45,612 bases of DNA from Staphylococcus americanisciuri (lineage in GTDB: Bacteria > Bacillota > Bacilli > Staphylococcales > Staphylococcaceae): NCBI RefSeq assembly GCF_024814435.1, contig NZ_JANUXY010000011.1:1-45612 (forward strand), read 5' to 3'. Position 1 is the first letter of the stretch; the number at the start of each line of letters is the position of its first letter. A model generated the notes under the pieces. The model had not been told where the DNA came from. It worked only from the letters and a program-made list of their open reading frames with translations, and made no database searches. Both the position numbers and the translations under genes were made by a program. This document shows positions 26,799 to 37,308 of this stretch, one piece after another.

Positions 26799-26941
26799 TT
26801 TGGAGAATAAAATAGGCAACGATATAATTGATATTGCGTTTTTATATATGTTTATTAAGTTTGTATGTGAAACTTGGATTAAATATTGAAATTTGTGGAA
26901 TAATTATCGAGGAAGATTAATAGACTGAGAGGCGAAATGTG

Positions 26942-28072
26942 ATGCAAGCACTACTTGTAGTACTTTTTATGATGGTTATCGGTGCCGTAATTGGTGGTGT
27001 CACCAATATGATTGCGGTAAAAATGTTATTCCATCCGTTTAAAACATATTATGTATTTGGAAGACGTGTTCCATTTACCCCAGGGTTAATTCCCAAACGA
27101 AGAGAAGAGATTGCGACTAAGATTGGTCAAGTGGTTGAAGATCATTTGCTAACAGAGTCACTGATGCGTGAAAAATTGAATGCACCTGAAATGCAGCAAA
27201 CAATTAAACAGACAGTCACAAATCAAGTTATTCGTTTAAAGCAAGATGATATGACGATACAAAAGCTGGCTGAACATTTTAATATTGATGTGGTCAACAC
27301 GAGTAATGAATGGATTAGGACGTTTGTAACGGATACGCTTCAAAAGAAGTATGAAGCACATCGTACGGATATGCTCGATGAATTAGTACCGGCAGAGATT
27401 ATAACTGTACTGGATCGAAAAGTAGCAGAATTAGACGGCATGTTATTGGAGAAGGCACGTACTTATTTGCAATCTGACAAAGGTTATCAAGATATTGTGG
27501 AGATGGTTAGTACATTCTTTGTGGAAAAGGGTGGTATTGTCTCAATGCTTCAAATGTTCATGACAACTGAGGCAATGGCAGAACGGATACAGAAAGAGTT
27601 AATTCGTCTCACACATCATGAGCGTGCACAAAATATATTAGCTACACAAATACAGCAAGAATACGTTAAGTTTAAAAATATGACATTAGAGACTTTGGTA
27701 GGAGTCGATCAAATCGAAAACTTACGTGGGCAAGTGGCAGATTATCTATTAGATCAATTGAAGTTGTCGCAGCGTGCGCATCAACCTTTACACAGACTGG
27801 CACCTCAATTGTTTGAACACTTGGATAAGGAAGGAATTGATAAAATTACTCAACTTATACTTAATGTGTTGGCAAATAGATTATCATCTATCATGCGCCA
27901 AGTTAATATTCGTGGTCTGATTGAAGAACAAATTAATCGTTTTGAACTAGATTATATTGAACAACTTATTTTTGAAATTGCGAACAAAGAACTTAAATTA
28001 ATTATGCTGTTAGGGTTTATTTTAGGTGGATTAATTGGAATCTTACAAGGAGTTATTGCAATCTTTGTATAA
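26942..28072 (+). CDS. yheB: DUF445 membrane-anchored protein (YheB-like)
   Basis: 376 residues. One helix at the N terminus (about 2-25) and one or two at the C terminus (about 352-376) flank a long helical region with coiled-coil character. The opening GGVTNMIAVKMLFHPFKTYYVFG and VPFTPGLIPKRR are typical of DUF445. In Bacillus YheB is a sporulation-linked membrane protein of unknown activity, and the function here is unknown. ATG 26942 is chosen (GAGAGG nine bases before); GTG 26939 is also possible. Followed by a YlbF-family gene, as in Bacillus yheA-yheB. Confidence 0.88.
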   Translation: MQALLVVLFMMVIGAVIGGVTNMIAVKMLFHPFKTYYVFGRRVPFTPGLIPKRREEIATKIGQVVEDHLLTESLMREKLNAPEMQQTIKQTVTNQVIRLKQDDMTIQKLAEHFNIDVVNTSNEWIRTFVTDTLQKKYEAHRTDMLDELVPAEIITVLDRKVAELDGMLLEKARTYLQSDKGYQDIVEMVSTFFVEKGGIVSMLQMFMTTEAMAERIQKELIRLTHHERAQNILATQIQQEYVKFKNMTLETLVGVDQIENLRGQVADYLLDQLKLSQRAHQPLHRLAPQLFEHLDKEGIDKITQLILNVLANRLSSIMRQVNIRGLIEEQINRFELDYIEQLIFEIANKELKLIMLLGFILGGLIGILQGVIAIFV

Positions 28073-28158
28073 TCTCTAAAAGTATGGTATCGTAAGCAAG
28101 GAAAGAAGTTGGCATGGCTATGCCGGCTTAACATTGACTATTAAAAGGAGCGATGATC

Positions 28159-28503
28159 ATGGCTGTAAATTTATATGATTATGCAAACAAATTAGAACAA
28201 GCTTTACGTGAAAGTGATGAGTACAAAGCAATTAAAGATGCGTATGCTAAAGTAAATGCTAATGCAGAATCTAAAAAATTGTTTGATGAATTCCGTGAAA
28301 CACAATTGAAATTCCAACAAAAACAAATGCAAGGCGAACAGTTAACTGAAGAAGAAATCAAGAAAGCACAAGAACAAGCACAAGAAATTGAAAAAGATAG
28401 CAACATTGCTGAATTGATGAATGCTGAACAAAAAATGAGTCAAGTATTCCAAGAAATCAATCAAATCATTGTTAAACCTTTAGATGAAATTTATCAAGAC
28501 TAA
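28159..28503 (+). CDS. yheA: YlbF/YmcA-family protein (YheA-like)
   Basis: 114 residues, nearly all alpha-helical and charged ([13 protein letters not shown] start). It matches the YlbF/YmcA/YheA (DUF964) family. Relatives in Bacillus form a complex influencing RNase Y and development, but the YheA branch has no proven task. ATG 28159 is preferred since AAAGGAG stands eight bases upstream; the ATG six bases earlier is too close. It follows yheB and ends at hairpin 28536-28584. Confidence 0.88.
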   Translation: MAVNLYDYANKLEQALRESDEYKAIKDAYAKVNANAESKKLFDEFRETQLKFQQKQMQGEQLTEEEIKKAQEQAQEIEKDSNIAELMNAEQKMSQVFQEINQIIVKPLDEIYQD

Positions 28504-28535
28504 TTAAGTCATGTTTTAATATAGTCTCACAATGT

Positions 28536-28584
28536 AATGCTCCCTTTAAAGAATGGCAGTGCCCATAACTTTGAAGGGAGCATT
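28536..28584 (+). terminator. Terminator after the YlbF-family gene
   Basis: AATGCTCCCTT pairs with AAGGGAGCATT (11 bp) across a long loop; the T run is weak. Confidence 0.7.
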
Positions 28585-28698
28585 GTATTTGGATTTGTAA
28601 CATCATTTACATATGAATTATGCTAAAATAGAAAGATACATAACAAAGATTTTATTGTATGATTGCAGACTAAATTTCTGGAAAAGGAGCTAACAGTG

Positions 28699-29892
28699 AT
28701 GGTTAAATTTTTGCATTGTGCAGACTTACACCTTGATAGTCCATTTATGTCAAAACAACATCTCAGTCCTAATATTTTAAGAGATGTTGAGAATAGTGCA
28801 TATGAGAGCTTCAAGCAGATTATAGATGTGGCGTTACGTGAAAATGTAGACTTCATGATTATTAGCGGAGATTTATTTGATCAACGTAATAGAACGTTTA
28901 AAGCAGAAGTGTTTCTTAAAGAAGAGTTTAAACGATTACAAAAAGAGCAAATCTTCGTGTATATCGTACATGGTAACCATGATCCATTATCGGAACGTAT
29001 TACAAATGATTGGCCAGAGAATGTAACGGTTTTCTCAAATTCTGTAGAAACGTATCAAGCAATCACAAAAACGGGTGATACAGTTCATCTTCATGGATTT
29101 AGTTATGAAACTGCAGCAAGCTATGAGAACAAAATTGATGATTATCCAACGAATGAGGATCGCAATATTGTACATATCGGTGTTCTTCATGGCACATACA
29201 GCAAATCTGGTGCTTCTGATCGTTATACGGAGTTTCGTTTAGAGGATTTAAATAATAAGTTATATCATTATTGGGCGCTTGGACATATTCATAAACGCCA
29301 ACAGCTTAGTGACTTACCAGAAATTCATTATCCTGGCAACATTCAAGGGCGTCATTTTAAAGAACAAGGTGAAAAAGGATGCTTGATCGTTGAAGGAGAT
29401 CACGTTAAATTGACAACGCGTTTTGTTCCGACGCAATTTATACGTTTTGAAACAGCTGAAATTGATGTGAGTCAGATTACCCAACAAGCACTTTATGATG
29501 CGATTCAATCGTTTAAGATGAAGGTTCGAGGGCTCGGGCGTGCATTTTATCGTTTACGCTTAAATGTTTCTGGTGATGAGCGTATTAATCCACAAGTATT
29601 AGAACAAGTTAAAGCGATGATATTGGATTATGAAGAGAATGAACAGCATTTTGTGTTAATTGACGAATTAGAAATCTATTATACCGACTTGGAATCTCAA
29701 TCTATTTTTAAAGAATTTGCGCCAGAATTATTAGCACAAGATGAGATTTATGAAGAGGCATTACAAGATTTATATATGAATCCGAAAGCCTCGAAATACT
29801 TAGATCATTATCTAGAACATGATCGTCAAGCCTTGGTGGAACGTGCAGAAGCAATGATTAATGCTGAGTTGAAAGGAGCGAATAGACGATGA
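28699..29892 (+). CDS. yhaO: DNA repair exonuclease subunit (YhaO, SbcD/Mre11-like)
   Basis: 397 residues. Calcineurin-type metallophosphatase domain with all metal motifs: CADLHLDSPF, ISGDLFDQ, GNHDP, and GHIHKRQ. It should act as an Mre11/SbcD-like nuclease paired with the ATPase YhaN encoded next. ATG 28699 (AAAGGAG nine bases before) is chosen over an in-frame ATG upstream at 28663 that has no site. Its stop overlaps the yhaN start by four bases. Confidence 0.92.
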   Translation: MVKFLHCADLHLDSPFMSKQHLSPNILRDVENSAYESFKQIIDVALRENVDFMIISGDLFDQRNRTFKAEVFLKEEFKRLQKEQIFVYIVHGNHDPLSERITNDWPENVTVFSNSVETYQAITKTGDTVHLHGFSYETAASYENKIDDYPTNEDRNIVHIGVLHGTYSKSGASDRYTEFRLEDLNNKLYHYWALGHIHKRQQLSDLPEIHYPGNIQGRHFKEQGEKGCLIVEGDHVKLTTRFVPTQFIRFETAEIDVSQITQQALYDAIQSFKMKVRGLGRAFYRLRLNVSGDERINPQVLEQVKAMILDYEENEQHFVLIDELEIYYTDLESQSIFKEFAPELLAQDEIYEEALQDLYMNPKASKYLDHYLEHDRQALVERAEAMINAELKGANRR

Positions 29893-32813
29893 AGATTAAA
29901 TCAGTTGAAATTTATGGTTATGGTCAATTTGTTCAACGTAAAGTTATTTTTAATCAGCATATCACACAAATATATGGTGAGAACGAGGCTGGAAAATCTA
30001 CGTTACAAGCATTCATCCATTCAATTTTATTTGGTTTTCCTACCAAAAAAGAAAATGAACCACGTTTAGAGCCACGTATGGGAAATCAATATGGTGGGCG
30101 TGTGACCCTCATAATGGATGACAATACGGAAGTAGATGTTGAACGTGTCAAAGGAAGTGCGCAAGGTGACGTTAAGGTCTATTTGCCGAACGGTGCGATT
30201 AAAGATGAAGCATGGCTGAAAGAACATCTCAATTTTATCAATAAAAAAACGTATCAAGATATTTTTTCATTCAATGTACTAGGCTTACAAGACATTCATA
30301 AACATATGTCAGAAACCCAGCTTCAGAACTTTTTAATGCAAGCAGGTGCCTTAGGATCAACAGAATTTATAGGAATGCGTGACTTAATCAATAAGAAAAA
30401 GCAAACATTATATAAAAAAGCAGGACACCAGCCAGAGATTAATCAAAAAGTTGCTAGGCTGAAAGAGATTGAGCTTCAAATTCGTGATGCTTCTACACAA
30501 GTTGAGACTTATCAGCGATTGGTAGAAACGAGAGGGAAGACAGCAGCACATTTAGAAACAACGAAGCAAAATCTAGATCATCTTACAGGATTTTTTGAGG
30601 ATAAGCAAAAAGAGTTGGCGTTCCATGATCAAGTACAAGAGTGGAAAGCATTGGAATCAGACTTAAATATTGAACCGATTACTTTTCCTGAACAAGGTAT
30701 TGATCGCTATGAAGCTGCCAAAATTCAAACACAACAACTTGAAAGAGATATTGGTTTGCGTGAAGAAAAGGTTAAACAGTTGCAGAATGAAAATGACAAG
30801 CTTGATGTACCTCACAAAGAGATTGTCAATAAGGTTGAATCAATCGCTAAGCAAGAAGAAGAGATCAAACAGCAAGTGCATGATTTGAAGCAAGTTGAGC
30901 GTGATATTGACGATGTCACACGTGAACTTGAAGGTTTGAAATCTAATATTGGTTGGGAGACGGTGCATGACAATGTGGACGCTTCCGATGCACAAAAGAG
31001 TTATACAAGTGATGTATTGAAAGATAAACGTGAAAATGCGCAATATATGAAACAATATCACAATTTGTTAGATGAGCATATGATTGAACATCAAGCACAT
31101 GAAACAGAATTAGAACAGCTCAATGCACGCTTAGTTCCGAATGAAACGTTTGAACAGAAAAAAGTATATGAAAAACGCTTGCTAGAGTTGAATGAAAAAC
31201 GCAATCTTTTTGTTAAAATGAAAGAGGCGTTTGAGGTTGAGCAGCAACAAAAGCAACAGCGTCAAAATATGTTGCGTATCATTTTTATCATCATGGCGCT
31301 TGCATCAGCGGGTGTAGCTGTATATGCATTTATGTCACAGACAATTGTTTATGGAAGCATTTTTACTGTATTGGCATGTTTATTTATTATCGCTACTTTT
31401 GTGGTGAAAACTAAAGAAGTGGGACATAATGAACGCTTTTCAGAAGAGATTGAGCAGTTAGAATCTGAAGTGAATGCGTTAGAAGAAACATACGACTTAA
31501 ACTTTGATTTGTCGGATCAATACCAATTGAGAGATCAAATTGCGCAACGGAAGCAAAATTTAGCAATTTCAGCTCAAAAACAACAGCACTTACAAGAACA
31601 GTTGGCAGCTGCTGAAGCACGGTATCATGAAGATGAGGGTAAAGTTGATAAGCTTCGTCAAGATTTACATGTTTCATCAAAAATGTCAGATGAATTGTTA
31701 ACAGATGTGGTACAAACGATTCAATCTATTAAGGGACTAGATGTTAGATTAACACAACTGCAAGCGAAGCAATCTTCTTTAGAAAGTAAGCTTACGGCAT
31801 TTTATGAACAGGCAGAGCAAGAATTAACGACGCACATACCACATTTTAACCGTATATCATTATTTCATGACGTGCGCGAATGGTTAAAACATGCTCAATC
31901 TGATACGATAAAATATGAGCGTAATGATGAGCAATTACAATTGATTACGAATGAAGTGAAACATTTAAATGAAAGACTGAATGACAACCGAGCAGTTATT
32001 AAGAAGTTGTTTGACTTTATTGGAGCGATTGATGAAGAAAGTTATTATAAGCATCATGAGTATTTCAAAAAGTATCAACAGTCTTTATCGCGTTTTAATG
32101 ACTTGACACAGTTTTTGGAAAATCAAGATTATGGTTATGAAGAAAGTTCTAAGTTAAGTGAAAAAACAACTGTGCAATTAGAATCTGAATATCAAAAATT
32201 AGAAGCGCAGATTGATGAATACAATGAACGTTTCCTAACATTACAAAGTGAAGTGAGTGGTTTGACCGCACAAATTAATCATATGGAAACAGATGATACA
32301 TTGAGACGTCTAAAACACGAGTATCAGCTCGTGCGCACTCAGCTGAATGAACTAGCAGAAGATTGGGCAGCATTGAGTTATCTAGAAGCTTTGGTAGATG
32401 CACATATTAAACAGATTAAAGATAAGCGTTTACCTCAAGTTGTACAAGAAGCGACTCAAATCTATGAACAGTTAACAAATGGTGATTATGTACAAGTGAC
32501 ATATGAAAATGAAAAGGTGATGGTACGTCATAAAGATGGTCAAATGTATCATCCCGTAGAGTTAAGTCAGTCAACGAAAGAATTGCTTTATTTTGCATTG
32601 CGCATTAGTTTGATTAAAATCTTAAAGCCATACTATTCACTGCCAATTATCATTGATGATGCATTTGTTCACTTTGATGCATTGCGTAAAAAACGTATGA
32701 TGAATTATTTAAAATCAATGCCAGAAAACTATCAAATATTGTATTTCACATGTAATCAAGATACGACACTGTCAGCTAAACAAAGTGTTACGTTACAAAA
32801 ATTAGAGAAATAA
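29889..32813 (+). CDS. yhaN: SbcC/Rad50-like ATPase YhaN
   Basis: 974 residues. Walker [10 protein letters not shown] near the N terminus (about 30-38), long coiled coils (about 180-450 and 500-850), and the C-terminal signature [15 protein letters not shown] and Walker [12 protein letters not shown]. Two adjacent membrane helices (about 462-505) split the coiled coil, so unlike SbcC this subunit is membrane-tethered; this is seen in Bacillus YhaN as well. It partners YhaO in DNA-end processing. ATGA overlap with yhaO ensures coupled translation. Confidence 0.92.
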   Translation: MKIKSVEIYGYGQFVQRKVIFNQHITQIYGENEAGKSTLQAFIHSILFGFPTKKENEPRLEPRMGNQYGGRVTLIMDDNTEVDVERVKGSAQGDVKVYLPNGAIKDEAWLKEHLNFINKKTYQDIFSFNVLGLQDIHKHMSETQLQNFLMQAGALGSTEFIGMRDLINKKKQTLYKKAGHQPEINQKVARLKEIELQIRDASTQVETYQRLVETRGKTAAHLETTKQNLDHLTGFFEDKQKELAFHDQVQEWKALESDLNIEPITFPEQGIDRYEAAKIQTQQLERDIGLREEKVKQLQNENDKLDVPHKEIVNKVESIAKQEEEIKQQVHDLKQVERDIDDVTRELEGLKSNIGWETVHDNVDASDAQKSYTSDVLKDKRENAQYMKQYHNLLDEHMIEHQAHETELEQLNARLVPNETFEQKKVYEKRLLELNEKRNLFVKMKEAFEVEQQQKQQRQNMLRIIFIIMALASAGVAVYAFMSQTIVYGSIFTVLACLFIIATFVVKTKEVGHNERFSEEIEQLESEVNALEETYDLNFDLSDQYQLRDQIAQRKQNLAISAQKQQHLQEQLAAAEARYHEDEGKVDKLRQDLHVSSKMSDELLTDVVQTIQSIKGLDVRLTQLQAKQSSLESKLTAFYEQAEQELTTHIPHFNRISLFHDVREWLKHAQSDTIKYERNDEQLQLITNEVKHLNERLNDNRAVIKKLFDFIGAIDEESYYKHHEYFKKYQQSLSRFNDLTQFLENQDYGYEESSKLSEKTTVQLESEYQKLEAQIDEYNERFLTLQSEVSGLTAQINHMETDDTLRRLKHEYQLVRTQLNELAEDWAALSYLEALVDAHIKQIKDKRLPQVVQEATQIYEQLTNGDYVQVTYENEKVMVRHKDGQMYHPVELSQSTKELLYFALRISLIKILKPYYSLPIIIDDAFVHFDALRKKRMMNYLKSMPENYQILYFTCNQDTTLSAKQSVTLQKLEK

Positions 32814-32835
32814 TATTAAAGAAAGGTGCTGTACG

Positions 32836-33777
32836 ATGAGACATGTAGAGACGTTAAAGCCCGGAGATAAGGTGGATCACTTCTTTTTAGTACATCAAGT
32901 GACGCAAGGTGTAACGAATCAAGGGAAAGATTATATGACGTTGAAGCTACAAGATCAAAGCGGTGAGATAGAAGCTAAGTTTTGGACTGTAACTAAAGAC
33001 GATCTGCAAATTTTAAAGCCTGAATTAGTGATTCATGTCAAAGGAGATGTGATTAACTATCGCAATAATCGACAATTGAAAATGACGCAATACAGAGTAG
33101 CGACCGAATCAGATGGCGTTAACATTGGTGATTTCATTGAACGTGCACCGATCTCTTCAGAAACGATTAAAAGTAAGTTGAGAGACTATATTTTTGAAAT
33201 TGAAAATGCAAATTTGCAAAGAATTACACGCCATCTTTTAAGTAAATATGAGCAAGCATTTTTCGTTTATCCTGCAGCGAGTTCAATGCATCACAACTTT
33301 GTGGGAGGGCTAAGCTATCATGTTGTTACCATGCTAGAAGTTGCTCAAAGTCTGTGTGAAATATACCCAAGTATTAACAAAAGCTTATTGTATAGTGGTA
33401 TTATTTTGCATGATATTGGCAAAGTGGTGGAGCTATCAGGACCTGTTGCTACGACTTATACGTTGGAAGGAAATTTATTAGGTCATATTTCAATTGCAAG
33501 TGACGAGATTGCTGAGGCAGCACGTCAGTTGAATATTGAAGGTGAAGAAGTGATGTTGTTGCGCCATTTAATTTTAGCGCACCACGGCAAGTTAGAGTTT
33601 GGATCACCTAAGTTACCTCAAGTTAAAGAAGCAGAAATCTTACATTTTATCGATAATATCGATGCACGTATGAATATGTTTGACAAAGCATTAAAGCAGA
33701 CAGAGAAAGGTACGATGACGGGTAAAATCAGAGGTTTAGAAAACAGACGTTTTTATAAGCCAGAAAAGCTTGATTAA
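32836..33777 (+). CDS. yhaM: 3'-5' exoribonuclease YhaM
   Basis: 313 residues. N-terminal OB fold (about 10-90, with [20 protein letters not shown]) and an HD hydrolase domain (about 155-310): [18 protein letters not shown] and HHGKLEFG carry the metal ligands. YhaM removes nucleotides from RNA and single-stranded DNA 3' ends; the S. aureus homologue is Cbf1. AAAGGTG precedes the ATG, and it is 22 bases behind yhaN, so it is the last gene of the yhaO-N-M operon. Confidence 0.94.
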   Translation: MRHVETLKPGDKVDHFFLVHQVTQGVTNQGKDYMTLKLQDQSGEIEAKFWTVTKDDLQILKPELVIHVKGDVINYRNNRQLKMTQYRVATESDGVNIGDFIERAPISSETIKSKLRDYIFEIENANLQRITRHLLSKYEQAFFVYPAASSMHHNFVGGLSYHVVTMLEVAQSLCEIYPSINKSLLYSGIILHDIGKVVELSGPVATTYTLEGNLLGHISIASDEIAEAARQLNIEGEEVMLLRHLILAHHGKLEFGSPKLPQVKEAEILHFIDNIDARMNMFDKALKQTEKGTMTGKIRGLENRRFYKPEKLD

Positions 33778-33788
33778 GCCAAAAAACA

Positions 33789-33839
33789 TGGGGAGGGACA
33801 GGAATCTCATTTTTCTAAAAGGATTCTTGTCTCTCCCCA
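33789..33839. repeat. Hairpin repeat between yhaM and prsA
   Basis: A long stem: TGGGGAGGGACAGGAATC region pairs with GATTCTTGTCTCTCCCCA region around a short T/A-rich loop. It belongs to a hairpin element scattered in staphylococcal intergenic DNA; a diverged copy lies at 10977-11014. Probably also terminates yhaM. Confidence 0.7.
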
Positions 33840-33848
33840 ACAAGTATG

Positions 33849-33886
33849 AGCAGGGGTGAAAAAGCGTATTTTCACTCCTGCTTTTT
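33849..33886. terminator. Second hairpin, terminator of yhaM and/or prsA
   Basis: AGCAGGGGTGAAAA pairs with TTTTCACTCCTGCT (one G-T), six-base loop, then TTTT. Confidence 0.85.
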
Positions 33887-33929
33887 ACAACTTTTTCTCA
33901 CTTTTCTATTTTCCAGCTGTTTTAATAGA

Positions 33930-34895
33930 TTAAATGCCTAAATTTTGAGTGCTTTGAGAACTTTGAGAAGCTTTTTGAAGGGCTTCAGGGTTTAAGATAG
34001 AGTTTTCAATCGCATTTTTAATGTCACGATCTTTATAATCAACTTTGTATTCATCTAACAATTCTTTATAGGCATCTGTAAGAATTTTAGGATTTTCTTG
34101 TAATTTATTTTGGATGATTTTTGTTTTGAGCTTTGATTTTTCTTTATTGAAGTCAGTTTGTTTATCAGCACGAATGATGTGATAACCGTATTCTGTCTTT
34201 ACAATATCAGAAATTTCGCCTTCTTTTAATTTGAAGAGTGCTTTTTCAAATTTTTCCACCATTTGCCCTTTTACAACATAACCAAGGCTACCATTTTGTT
34301 CGCTACTTGAATCCATAGACTCTTTTTTAGCGATTTTATCGAAGTCATTTGGATTTTTATCAAGTTGTTTTTTTATTTCTTCAATTTTCTTTTTCGCTTC
34401 TTTGTCGGAAAGTCCTTCTTTATCGTCATCATTTTGTTTAACTTTAATCAAAATATGAGAAGCTTTTTTCGTCTGTTCTTTAATTTCTTTATCTGTAATT
34501 TTAACTTTCTCATTTAATAATTGTTTTTGATATTCGATTAGTTTACGTTGCTCTTTATATTCGTCCATAGTGATATTTTGTTGCTTGAGTAAGCTTTCAA
34601 ATTGCTCTTTACCACCATATTTTTCAATCTGACTATCAATTTCTTTATTGATTTTTTTATCATCAACTTTGTCGCCGTATTTATCTTCTAAGATTTTACC
34701 TAGTAAGAGCTTGAAGGAACTACTTGCGATTTGATTACTTCCTATATCTTTCATGACATCTTCAACTTTAATATTTCCAGCTTTTGAAGAAATGAGTGTT
34801 TCATCTTTTGAAGAGGGCGCATTATTTCCACAGGCACCTAGCAGTAAAGCACTCGCAGATAAGGGGATAATCAATTTTTGTAAGCTAGTTTTCAT
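33930..34895 (-). CDS. prsA: Extracellular foldase lipoprotein PrsA
   Basis: 321 residues from the ATG at 34895 (AAAGGAGA before it). A lipoprotein signal ends in LGAC with Cys22 as the lipidation site. Residues about 140-235 form the parvulin PpiC domain ([31 protein letters not shown]). It folds secreted proteins at the outer face of the membrane. A glutamine/serine-rich C-terminal tail ([12 protein letters not shown]) follows. PrsA sits beside the hpr/ecs exoprotein genes, as in Bacillus. Confidence 0.95.
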   Translation of the reverse strand: MKTSLQKLIIPLSASALLLGACGNNAPSSKDETLISSKAGNIKVEDVMKDIGSNQIASSSFKLLLGKILEDKYGDKVDDKKINKEIDSQIEKYGGKEQFESLLKQQNITMDEYKEQRKLIEYQKQLLNEKVKITDKEIKEQTKKASHILIKVKQNDDDKEGLSDKEAKKKIEEIKKQLDKNPNDFDKIAKKESMDSSSEQNGSLGYVVKGQMVEKFEKALFKLKEGEISDIVKTEYGYHIIRADKQTDFNKEKSKLKTKIIQNKLQENPKILTDAYKELLDEYKVDYKDRDIKNAIENSILNPEALQKASQSSQSTQNLGI

Positions 34896-35045
34896 ATTGG
34901 AATCTCCTTTACATAAAAGTAACAAACATAATATACCACAATCGTGTTATTGAACCAACGAAATACCTAGCAACTACGACTAATGTATGAGACGAATCGT
35001 CTAAATTAACAATGGAAGTAAAAAAATTGGCTAAGCCTCGAAAGG

Positions 35046-35612
35046 TTAGCCAATAGAGATATGGTCTGGTTTACAATTTTTTTCTAAGAGGACGAATCCA
35101 TTCATATGTTCTTCTACAAATTGTCCACGTTTGTAAAAGAAGATAACTTTCAAATAAAGCAAATCCATCACAGAAAATCCAGCATTGAGTGCCATTAAAA
35201 ACATAAAGTAATGACCATAGTGTGGATAAGCACTAGCAATCAAGATGCATATGGTTGATATCGTAACCAATGGTGCAATCAAACATATACAAAAGTAATA
35301 CTTACGCACGGGTTTATCTAAAAATATGTTATATATAGGTACCCAGCTCTTAGGCATTAACTTATAAATCTTGATATGACGTAAATAAGGCAACACGGTC
35401 AAAACATGAATGAGTTTGTGTAATGGATATAAACACAAAATTAAGACAATAAATATTAAAAAATTTTTGTCGGTAAATGGCACATTTGAATAATAGCGAA
35501 ATACTTCAAAGCTAATCAGAAATGTGATAATTACAGTAACGACGCTAATAAATGCAATACGTGGGATACCAAATCGAGAATGAATATCGATTGATCTTGA
35601 ACAGTTTAGCAT
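35046..35612 (-). CDS. DUF3267-like membrane protein with degenerate HExxH
   Basis: 188 residues from ATG 35612 (AAAGGAG seven bases before). Four hydrophobic helices at about 18-40, 51-68, 103-127 and 133-155. It resembles the DUF3267 family, putative zinc membrane peptidases with HExxH. Here the motif is H65-KLI-H69: the catalytic glutamate is replaced by lysine, so protease activity is unlikely. It lies between prsA and hpr. Family placement is from local resemblance and position. Confidence 0.7.
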   Translation of the reverse strand: MLNCSRSIDIHSRFGIPRIAFISVVTVIITFLISFEVFRYYSNVPFTDKNFLIFIVLILCLYPLHKLIHVLTVLPYLRHIKIYKLMPKSWVPIYNIFLDKPVRKYYFCICLIAPLVTISTICILIASAYPHYGHYFMFLMALNAGFSVMDLLYLKVIFFYKRGQFVEEHMNGFVLLEKNCKPDHISIG

Positions 35613-35663
35613 CAAAAAACTCCTTTAATGCGATGTTTGATATTACGTATTATCTACTTCAAT

Positions 35664-36193
35664 CTAGTCAGCGTCAAGTAAATTTTTTCTTAAGTGATCG
35701 TGACATTGATTAATACCATCTAAGAACATTTTACCTTGTAATTGTGAGACGAGATAATGTTCATCACTAAAGCTTGGGAAATGAAACATTTGTTCATAAT
35801 AATCTTGAGCAGCACGATATATACTATTATTTGTTATATCGTATTGATTGAAAATGTTTTCTACAAGTGAATGACCTTCTTCAGTTAAAACGATGAAAGT
35901 ATTACGTTTATCGTTCGTATCTTTTTCTAATTTAAGTAATTCCTGTGACTCAAGACGTTTTGCAAAGTTGTAAGCAGTTGATACATGTATCACTCCGTAA
36001 CGAGAAATATCAGAAATAGTTACTTTTTTAAATGCATAAATAGTCATTAGAATCAAATGTTCATTCATTGTGATGCCGGATTTTTAAGCCACGCTTGCCA
36101 GTCATTTTCTGCACTTTTCCAGATAACTTTTGCTAGCATAGCGGCTTTATGCGTGTATAACATACTCTCAATTTGGTTCTGTTTATCGGTCAT
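35664..36193 (-). pseudogene. hpr: hpr (ScoC-like MarR regulator), frameshifted
   Basis: Two pieces in different frames. From ATG 36193 (AAGGAGA before it) reading gives MTDKQNQIESML...IWKSAENDWQAWLKN, then TGA at 36067-36065. The second frame, to the stop at 35664, has the winged-helix part (ISDISRYGVIHVSTAYNF, KDTNDKRNTFIVLTEEG). Adding one A to the A5 run at 36081-36085 joins them as WLK-KSGITM-NEHLIL, giving the same spacing as in Bacillus Hpr (WLK, six residues, NEH) and a 176-residue protein. The second piece has no ribosome site of its own. A real disruption, phase variation, or a sequencing error are all possible. Confidence 0.85.
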
Positions 36194-36212
36194 GCGACTA
36201 TCTCCTTTCAAC

Positions 36213-36245
36213 TGTATAAAAGCATGATACTTATGTATCATGCTT
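36213..36245 (-). promoter_or_regulatory. hpr promoter overlapped by a perfect palindrome
   Basis: AAGCATGATAC-TTAT-GTATCATGCTT (+ strand 36220-36245) has 11-bp perfect arms. On the minus strand ATGATA (36241-36236), 17-base spacer and TATACA (36218-36213) form a promoter, so the palindrome covers the -35 box and spacer. An operator, perhaps for autorepression, fits better than a terminator, since only four T follow. Confidence 0.6.
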
Positions 36246-36318
36246 AATAATAGTATATCTGATTATTGTATATTACTCACTAAAAATATCAAATATCTTT
36301 AATTTTTATATTAAAAAA

Positions 36319-36675
36319 TTACTTTTTAGTTGGAAAATTTGTGATTTCTTCGCCACGATTTTGGATATTTTCTAGATATTTCTGCAATCTTTGGATATTT
36401 GGTGTAATATCTGCTTTGAATTCACCAATTGAAGTTTTTATTTCTCCGCTAATTGATTTAGCAAAATCAGTCCCATCTTTTTTAATTGTTAGGGCATGGT
36501 CTTTTATTTGATGAATTTGAGATTGAATAGTGTCTACTTCATTTGAAATATCGCTTGGTAATTTTTTGTTAGTGTTTTGTGCTTGTAGTGTTTGATTCTG
36601 ACGTTCCATCAGAACAAGGCTAACACCTGTTGCAACACCTACTGCCAAGCCAAGTGTTATTTTTGCAGCATTCAT
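36319..36675 (-). CDS. yhaH: YtxH-type small membrane protein (YhaH-like)
   Basis: 118 residues from ATG 36675, which follows GAGGAGG; upstream in-frame starts lack this. One N-terminal helix (about 4-20, AKITLGLAVGVATGVSLVL) and a long amphipathic, charged helical tail as in YtxH-domain proteins. In Bacillus yhaH lies next to hpr and hit, the same order as here, which supports the name. Role unknown, probably envelope-associated. Confidence 0.82.
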   Translation of the reverse strand: MNAAKITLGLAVGVATGVSLVLMERQNQTLQAQNTNKKLPSDISNEVDTIQSQIHQIKDHALTIKKDGTDFAKSISGEIKTSIGEFKADITPNIQRLQKYLENIQNRGEEITNFPTKK

Positions 36676-36747
36676 AAAAAAAGTCCTCCTCAATTTAATT
36701 CTTGTCGTTTTTATTATACTCATTTTGAAGTGAGAGTATTTGATGTT

Positions 36748-37173
36748 CTATTGAATATGTGACGCGATTTGTTGTGCGATTTCTGCCTTTTTTGCATCAT
36801 TGATTTCATTTTCGTGTGTTTCCCATTTATAGTCGAATCCATCAATATCGTTTTTATAACGAGGAATTAGATGGAAATGAATATGGAACACAGATTGTGA
36901 GGCATACGTCCCATTATTTTGAATAATATTAAGCCCATCAGGATTAAAGGCAGTTTTGATTGCATTTGCAACAATTGGTAATGCTTCGCCAATGTGTTTC
37001 ATTGTTTCTGCATCTGTTTCAAAAATATTGGCTGATGCTTTTTTAGGGATAAGTAACGTATGACCTTTAGATACTTGTGAAATATCTAAGAATGCATAGA
37101 CATAATCATTTTCATAAACTTTATAACTCGGTATTTCTCCAGCAATGATTTTAGAAAAAATAGTTTCAGACAT
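36748..37173 (-). CDS. hit: HIT-family nucleotide-binding hydrolase
   Basis: 141 residues, full length. The histidine triad is HIHFHLIPR near residue 95-105, preceded by FSKIIAGEIPSYKVYE and LDISQVSKGHTLLIPKK. Proteins of this Hint-like group hydrolyse AMP-lysine and related nucleotidyl phosphoramidates. AAGGGAGC precedes the ATG. It is divergent from ecsA across a 135-base gap, an arrangement shared with Bacillus. Confidence 0.95.
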   Translation of the reverse strand: MSETIFSKIIAGEIPSYKVYENDYVYAFLDISQVSKGHTLLIPKKASANIFETDAETMKHIGEALPIVANAIKTAFNPDGLNIIQNNGTYASQSVFHIHFHLIPRYKNDIDGFDYKWETHENEINDAKKAEIAQQIASHIQ

Positions 37174-37308
37174 AAAATTCGCTCCCTTCTGTCATTTAAT
37201 ATCATTATATCATGTGGCAGGATACGTGTAACTAGACAATGATTATCTCGTGAATGGCATAAACATATATCTATTTGGTACAATATTGTTTATGGAGGTG
37301 CAGATTGA

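Noticed and set aside
35664..36068. The 134-residue C-terminal part of hpr as an independent gene
   Set aside because: No ribosome site before its ATG, and the missing N-terminal part is present just upstream in another frame.
36081..36085. Programmed -1 frameshifting in hpr
   Set aside because: The site is T AAA AAT, not a proper slippery heptamer, and the A run is too short for strong transcriptional slippage.
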